A stretch of 10,413 bases of DNA from DATLGB01 sp038318085 (lineage in GTDB: Bacteria > Actinomycetota > Thermoleophilia > Solirubrobacterales > Solirubrobacteraceae): contig JBBQBV010000132.1 in NCBI GenBank assembly GCA_038318085.1, positions 1-10,413 of the forward strand, in the 5' to 3' direction. This document shows, in pieces, positions 6,663 through 10,413 of this stretch. A program made the position numbers and the translations under genes. Numbering within the stretch: position 1 is the first letter of the stretch; each line of letters starts with the position of its first letter. The notes beneath the pieces were generated by a model. That model saw nothing but the letters and a program-made list of their open reading frames with translations. It ran no database searches and was not told the origin of the DNA.

Positions 6663-7619
6663 ATGAGAGAGATGCTCTTCCACAAGGACAACGCGATGCG
6701 CCCCGGTGCGCGGGCCCTGACGCTGCAGGCGCTGCACGCGTCCAAGCGCGCGCGCCGCGAGCTGCTCGTGGTCGTTCCGCTGACCGTCGCGGTGCTCGTC
6801 GTCTACGCCAACCGCGCCGAATGGTTCTCCAGAGATCTGCGCGAGCCGATCCGCTACGCCGTCGCCCTGACGATGCTCGGCCTCGGCTGGCGGCTGGCGC
6901 GCGACTTTGGGCGGTCGGTGACGCCTTGGCTGTTCCAGCGCATGGACGCCGCGACGGCCGGCACCATGGGGTTCTTCGCCCGGCTGGTCATCCTGCTCGC
7001 CACGGTGCTCGCCGTGCTGCGCGTCGCGGGCATCGACACCGGCTCGCTCGCCGTCGGCGGCGCCGTGTTCGCGGTCGTCTTCGGCCTGGGCGCCCAGCAG
7101 ACGATCGGCAACGTGATCGCCGGGCTCGTCCTGATCTCGGCGCAGCCGTTCCGGGTCGGCGACCGGGTGCGGCTGCAGGCGGGCGGCGTCGCCGGGCGGA
7201 TCGAGGGCGTCGTCGCGTCGCACGGGCTGCTCTACACCACCTTCGCCCAGGGCGCGGAATCGATCATGGTGCCCAACAACGTCGTCCTGTCCTCCGCGGT
7301 CGTTCCGCTGCGCGAGCCGTCGGGCATCGACCTGCGCGCCCGACTGCGGCCGGACGTCAAGCCGACCGACGTGCAGACGATCATCGAGGAGCACGTCCGC
7401 ACGCCCACGCGCGGTGAGCCGCGGATCGACCTCGAGGAGGTCGACGCGGACGAGGTCGTCGTGCGGATCACCGCCACCCCGGAGAGCGAGGGCGACGGCC
7501 CGCGGCTGGCCGACGAGATTCTCGCGGCGATCGCCTCGCTGGCCCAAGAGGGATTCACCGACGAGCGCAAGGTCGCGCGGCTGCCCGACCCCGCGTCCGG
7601 CGACGGTCGCCAGCTCTAG
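6663..7619 (+). CDS. MscS-family small-conductance mechanosensitive ion channel
   Basis: MscS channels open under membrane tension to release solutes during osmotic downshock. The 318-residue protein has membrane segments at about 34-50, 63-80 and 101-120. A Gly/Ala-rich pore helix lies at about 126-160 (GGAVFAVVFGLGAQQTIGN), followed by the diagnostic ISAQPFRVGDRVR into the beta domain. That domain includes GRIEGVVASHGLLYTTF and the conserved VPNNVVLSS, and the alpha/beta C-terminal domain runs from about 222 to 305. The N-terminus is basic (ASKRARRELL), consistent with a cytoplasmic start. ATG 6663 is preceded by AGGGG 5 nt upstream. It begins 25 bp after the radical SAM stop and may be co-transcribed with it. 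The TAG stop overlaps a GTG that begins the decayed frame downstream. The family is secure; which MscS subtype is not determined. Confidence 0.93.
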   Translation: MREMLFHKDNAMRPGARALTLQALHASKRARRELLVVVPLTVAVLVVYANRAEWFSRDLREPIRYAVALTMLGLGWRLARDFGRSVTPWLFQRMDAATAGTMGFFARLVILLATVLAVLRVAGIDTGSLAVGGAVFAVVFGLGAQQTIGNVIAGLVLISAQPFRVGDRVRLQAGGVAGRIEGVVASHGLLYTTFAQGAESIMVPNNVVLSSAVVPLREPSGIDLRARLRPDVKPTDVQTIIEEHVRTPTRGEPRIDLEEVDADEVVVRITATPESEGDGPRLADEILAAIASLAQEGFTDERKVARLPDPASGDGRQL

Positions 7620-8151
7620 TGGCCACTGAGTACCGCGGCTCTCGGGAACGCCTGCTCGAAGGGCTGCGCGACCGGACGCGCGCGATGCTGGCCGACATCC
7701 CCGAGATGCAGACCGCGACGTGTACGCCCTCGGGTTCGAATGCTGGAGGACGAGGAGGAGCTGTCGGCACCGCACATGACGTTGAGCTGGAACACCGCCG
7801 AGCAGCTCACCTCCGTTGACCAAGCAGCCGGCGGGCGTCTCTATCTCGACAGCCGGTGGAACCTCGGCACCTGGGTGGCTTCGGGGATAGACATAGAAGA
7901 CGACGAGATCCGAAGCCTGGCGGATGCGGCGTTACACGAGTGCGGCATACTCGGCGCCGGCTCGCTGCCAGACCTCGATTCAGACGACGCGGTTCACGGC
8001 ACGCACCCAGCGCCTTCGCGACCGCTCTGGCCGGGGCACGCTGTGGGCGACTGCCATCGCCGCCGATCAACTGCCAGGCCGGATCGTGGCCGGCAGTGGG
8101 GGGAGCGATCGGACGATCACCGAGTTGGAGACGTTGAAAGGCATTTGCTGA
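7619..8151 (+). pseudogene. Frameshifted remnant of an unidentified small protein gene
   Basis: No single frame spans this stretch, but protein-like, GC3-rich sequence can be followed by changing frames. Frame 2 from GTG 7619 gives VATEYRGSRERLLEGLRDR ... MLADIPEM to about 7708. Frame 1 gives DRDVYALGFE (7711-7740). Frame 3 gives LEDEEELSAPHMTLSWNTAE and on through DSRWNLGTWV and DDEIRSLADAAL to about 7985. Frame 1 resumes with RFTARTQRLRD ... LWATAIAADQLPGRIVAGSG, ending at TGA 8149-8151. The GTG overlaps the mscS stop, and the TGA overlaps the next ATG (TGATG). Thus the ends still look like an intact coupled gene while the interior carries three shifts. The rebuilt protein would be about 175 residues, soluble and acidic in the middle. 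I do not recognise the family. Sequencing error is an alternative, though three errors in 280 bp would be unusual. Confidence 0.5.
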
Positions 8152-9539
8152 TGGGCGTGAGGGCCGCGTGCGCCGCATTTATCGTGATCGTCCTGTGCGG
8201 TGGCGTCTCAGGCTGCGGCGATGCGCGCGAGGCCAGGTCGCGGCCAGCCGCCATCAGCAGCGTCGCCGTAGGCCCCTCCGTCGAGCCTGTCGGTCTCACC
8301 AGTGACGAAGTGGTGGCCCTCGATGGTCGCGGCATCGTACGCATCCAGGGCCACCGTCGCCAGCGTTTGGTGACGCGCGGCGACCTCCTCGCGGCGACGG
8401 CCTCCGAGCAGCGTCTTGCGGTCATCGTCGGTCGCCGGGCCACCCGAGCGCGGTATCGGAGCGACTTCGTGCCGGCCGACGAAGCTGATCGCTATGCGGA
8501 TGGGCCCGGAACCGGGCGCACGCGAGTGCTCGCCGGTACCCTCGGGGGCCGGCTGCGTGAGGTAGCAGACTGCGCGGCCACCAGGCGCGCCGTCGTCGCT
8601 CCAGCGGTGGCGGGCGCCACGGTTGCCTGGCGGGGGTGCGATGGGCACACGGTCGAAGTCGACCAGGACGGGCGGCGATCGGCGCTTGTTGCCGGCGGCA
8701 CGCCCGTGGCGCTCGCTGCCGCCGGGCGACTCGTGGGGTGGATCGCAGCTCGCGGCCGCCACCAGCCCGCAGTCGTCAAGGTCGCCGATCTCGATACGGG
8801 GACAACGGTCTCCGCGGGGGAAGTGCCCGCAGTGTCGCCGCTGTCAACTGCGGGCCTTGCGCTGACGGCCGCTGGACGATCGCGAGCCATGATCGCGCAG
8901 GTCGACGATCAGGCCAACGCCTACTGCGAGGCGTTCTCTGCGGAGCCCGGACGGCCGCTTGAAGACCGCGGACGTGTGGTGTGTGCCCCCGCAGCCCTGA
9001 CCGAAGCCGGTGCGATCACGCTGCGCCCGGGTGCGACCGGATCCGTCGAGCTGACCCTCAGCGACGACGATGGCAGGCACAATGTCCCGGTCGCGAGTTC
9101 TCACGACGCGTCGCGGATACGCTTCGTCGCTGAAGATCGTCGGATTGCCTACACGCGCCCGACGTGCACCCAGCAGACACTTACGGTCGCCTCGATCGAC
9201 CAGTTGCCCACGCTTGCGCCGGTGCCCCGCTGCCCGCTGAAGATCACGACCCGCCGCGCCCGGGCAAGCTCAGCCGGTCAGGTCCACATCCGGGTAGCCT
9301 GCTCGCGCGGCTGCCGCCTCGACCCTGGGGCCGGCATGCTCATTCTCGGACAAGCAAGCGTGGCGCTCAGTAACGGACGGAGCGTGGTTCGAAGGCCCGG
9401 CGGACACGTCCGCCTCGCATTTACGCTGAGCGCACGAGCCCGACATCTGCTGAAGGCCCAGCAGCAGATCCGAGCGACCGTCACGCTCACCGGCCTTGAG
9501 GGAACGCAAGCCTCCGCCGTACTTCACATGCGCCGATAG
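8151..9539 (+). CDS. Secreted lipoprotein with beta-rich (propeller-like) body, function unknown
   Basis: The 462-residue protein begins with a lipoprotein signal peptide: MGVR, a hydrophobic core AACAAFIVIVLCGG and the lipobox V-S-G-C with C22 as the lipidated residue. The mature part (about 32-350) is built of short beta-strand-like repeats (VVALDGRGIVRI, LAVIVGR, RTRVLAGTLGG, GRLVGWIAARG) resembling blades of a degenerate beta-propeller. A C-terminal domain (about 361-460) has VHIRVACSRGC, HVRLAFTLSARARHLL and IRATVTLTGLEG. This is an Ig-like beta-sandwich style frequent in Solirubrobacterales exported proteins. Eight Cys follow C22 (141, 163, 259, 278, 339, 361, 384, 388), suggesting disulfides outside the cell. 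I chose ATG 8151 over the in-frame ATG 7740. It has GAAAGG (8136-8141) upstream and starts exactly at the signal peptide. It overlaps the preceding TGA by 1 nt. No ligand or enzyme function is evident. Confidence 0.8.
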   Translation: MGVRAACAAFIVIVLCGGVSGCGDAREARSRPAAISSVAVGPSVEPVGLTSDEVVALDGRGIVRIQGHRRQRLVTRGDLLAATASEQRLAVIVGRRATRARYRSDFVPADEADRYADGPGTGRTRVLAGTLGGRLREVADCAATRRAVVAPAVAGATVAWRGCDGHTVEVDQDGRRSALVAGGTPVALAAAGRLVGWIAARGRHQPAVVKVADLDTGTTVSAGEVPAVSPLSTAGLALTAAGRSRAMIAQVDDQANAYCEAFSAEPGRPLEDRGRVVCAPAALTEAGAITLRPGATGSVELTLSDDDGRHNVPVASSHDASRIRFVAEDRRIAYTRPTCTQQTLTVASIDQLPTLAPVPRCPLKITTRRARASSAGQVHIRVACSRGCRLDPGAGMLILGQASVALSNGRSVVRRPGGHVRLAFTLSARARHLLKAQQQIRATVTLTGLEGTQASAVLHMRR

Positions 9540-9570
9540 TCGCTCCACGAACCTTCAGGTCGCTGGCAGA

Positions 9571-9620
9571 TCGCGCTACGCGACCACGGGCCCGTCCGAC
9601 GACGGTCGCTAGCCCTAGCG
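9571..9620. terminator. Cluster of small hairpins between convergent genes, possible bidirectional terminator
   Basis: In the short gap between the lipoprotein gene and the convergent SDR gene lie three small stems. TCGCG/CGCGA (9571-9575/9579-9583) has a 3-nt loop. CCGTC/GACGG (9592-9596/9601-9605) has a 4-nt loop. CGCTA/TAGCG (9607-9611/9616-9620) has a GCCC loop and spans the SDR stop codon. A 10-bp palindrome ACGGGCCCGT (9586-9595) overlaps the second. No U-tract is present, which is common in high-GC actinobacteria. Short stems arise easily at this GC content, so the call is tentative. Confidence 0.3.
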
Positions 9621-10406
9621 CTTCGAGCGCTGTCCGTCGGACATCTGCGCGGCGATCTTCTGCGCGCCGAGCCGGCGTTGGACGGCGTTGACCGGCCCGG
9701 GGAGCAGGCCCGCCAGGGCGGCACCGGCTCGCAGCGTGACCGGGGCGACGCTCAGCTCGGCCCGGTTGCGCTCGATCGCCTGCACGACCGCGTCCGCGAC
9801 GGCCTCGGGCGGGCGGGTCCCCGCAAAGGCGGGGAGCGTGGTGCCGGACTCCGCGAACATGCCCGCGTCGCGGATGAAGCCGGGGAGGACCACTGAGACG
9901 CCGACGCCGGTGCCGACGAGGTCCTGGCGGAAGCCGAGGGCGAACCCGCGCAGGCCGAACTTCGTCGCCGAGTAGACGCCGGAGCCGGGGGAGGCCGCCT
10001 TGCCCGACAAGGACGAGATGAAGACCAGATGGCCCGCGCCGCGGGCGACCATCCCCTCGCCCAGGGCGCGGGCGAGCAGCATCGGCGCCCGCAGGTTGAC
10101 TGCCAGGGCCCGGTCGATCTGGTCGGAGGTGTACTCGAGCACCGGCCCGCTCCCCGGCACGGCCGCGTTGGCCACGAGCACGTCGATGTCTCCCACGTCG
10201 GCGAGCAGCTGCGTGACGCCGTCGGGGGTGGAGAGGTCGGCGGCGATGGACTGCGCCCCCAGCTCGGCGGCGAGCGGCTCGAGCACCGCGCTGCGGCGGC
10301 CGGTGAGCACCAGCCGGGCGCCGCGTTGCCCCAGGGCGCGAGCGATGGCGTGGCCGATGCCGCCGGTGGCGCCGGTGACGAGGACACGGCGGTCGGAGAG
10401 GTTCAT
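9615..10406 (-). CDS. Short-chain dehydrogenase/reductase (SDR) family oxidoreductase
   Basis: This 263-residue classical SDR is a Rossmann-fold NAD(P)-dependent oxidoreductase. The cofactor-binding motif is TGATGGIG (11-18). TGRR (35-38) places arginines after beta-2, which favours NADPH. AADL (56-59) carries D58, and NAAVP (80-84) follows. The catalytic tetrad is N104, S132 (FISSLSG), Y145 and K149 (YSATK). LPGFIRDAGMF (174-184) follows as the PG motif and substrate loop. A C-terminal extension from about residue 210, with the small hydrophobic stretch RAGAALAGLLPGPV, could contact a membrane or a lipid-like substrate. The sequence does not identify the substrate. The ATG is at 10404-10406 with only 7 bases left in the window, so its ribosome-binding site is not visible. 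It is convergent with the lipoprotein gene. Confidence 0.92.
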   Translation of the reverse strand: MNLSDRRVLVTGATGGIGHAIARALGQRGARLVLTGRRSAVLEPLAAELGAQSIAADLSTPDGVTQLLADVGDIDVLVANAAVPGSGPVLEYTSDQIDRALAVNLRAPMLLARALGEGMVARGAGHLVFISSLSGKAASPGSGVYSATKFGLRGFALGFRQDLVGTGVGVSVVLPGFIRDAGMFAESGTTLPAFAGTRPPEAVADAVVQAIERNRAELSVAPVTLRAGAALAGLLPGPVNAVQRRLGAQKIAAQMSDGQRSKR

Positions 10407-10413
10407 AGACCGC

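Noticed and set aside
7731..7742. GGGTTCGAA resembling the T-loop of a tRNA
   Set aside because: No matching acceptor, D or anticodon arms surround it, and it lies in the protein-like GFE codons of the decayed gene.
7740..8150. In-frame N-terminal extension of the lipoprotein to ATG 7740 (599-residue version)
   Set aside because: It would bury the signal peptide and lipobox about 137 residues inside the protein. The segment fits better as part of the frameshifted upstream gene, and 8151 has its own ribosome-binding site.

Overview
The window comes from a very GC-rich bacterial chromosome with strong G/C preference at third codon positions and frequent GTG starts. The content suggests Actinobacteria, most likely Thermoleophilia/Solirubrobacterales. 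The clues are an Rv2578c-type radical SAM protein, an RNase Y gene just upstream of miaB, and a secreted lipoprotein whose C-terminal beta-rich domain has the 'VxCxxGC ... LSARARHLL ... VTLT' style common in Solirubrobacterales exported proteins. The taxonomic placement is inference.

Layout from left to right. (1) The 3' end of a VapC-like PIN-domain toxin gene (2-223), then about 386 bp without a convincing gene but with a possible promoter and two adjacent small dyads. (2) A plus-strand operon of RNA-metabolism genes: rny (RNase Y, 610-2058), a 117-residue predicted membrane protein starting 1 nt later, and miaB (tRNA methylthiotransferase, 2431-3753). (3) A convergent minus-strand phosphotransferase of the aminoglycoside/choline kinase-like fold (3758-4456), whose stop lies 4 bp from the miaB stop. 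(4) Divergent from it, an Rv2578c-family radical SAM gene (4517-6637) interrupted by a complete 346-residue intein with a LAGLIDADG homing endonuclease. The intein sits exactly at the third cysteine of the radical SAM cluster motif. (5) An MscS-type mechanosensitive channel gene (6663-7619) 25 bp downstream. (6) A decayed coding region (7619-8151) whose plausible protein sequence hops between three reading frames. It overlaps mscS upstream and the next gene downstream by 1 nt each. (7) A 462-residue lipoprotein (8151-9539). (8) A convergent minus-strand short-chain dehydrogenase/reductase (9615-10406).

Most of the window is ordinary chromosome. The most interesting object is the intein. Its catalytic Cys1 completes a CxxxCxxC motif in the unspliced precursor, and the C-extein Cys+1 restores the same motif after splicing. 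Iron-sulfur cluster loading and protein splicing could therefore compete for the same residue. The second point of interest is the frame-hopping remnant between mscS and the lipoprotein gene. I see no rRNA, tRNA, CRISPR array or insertion sequence.
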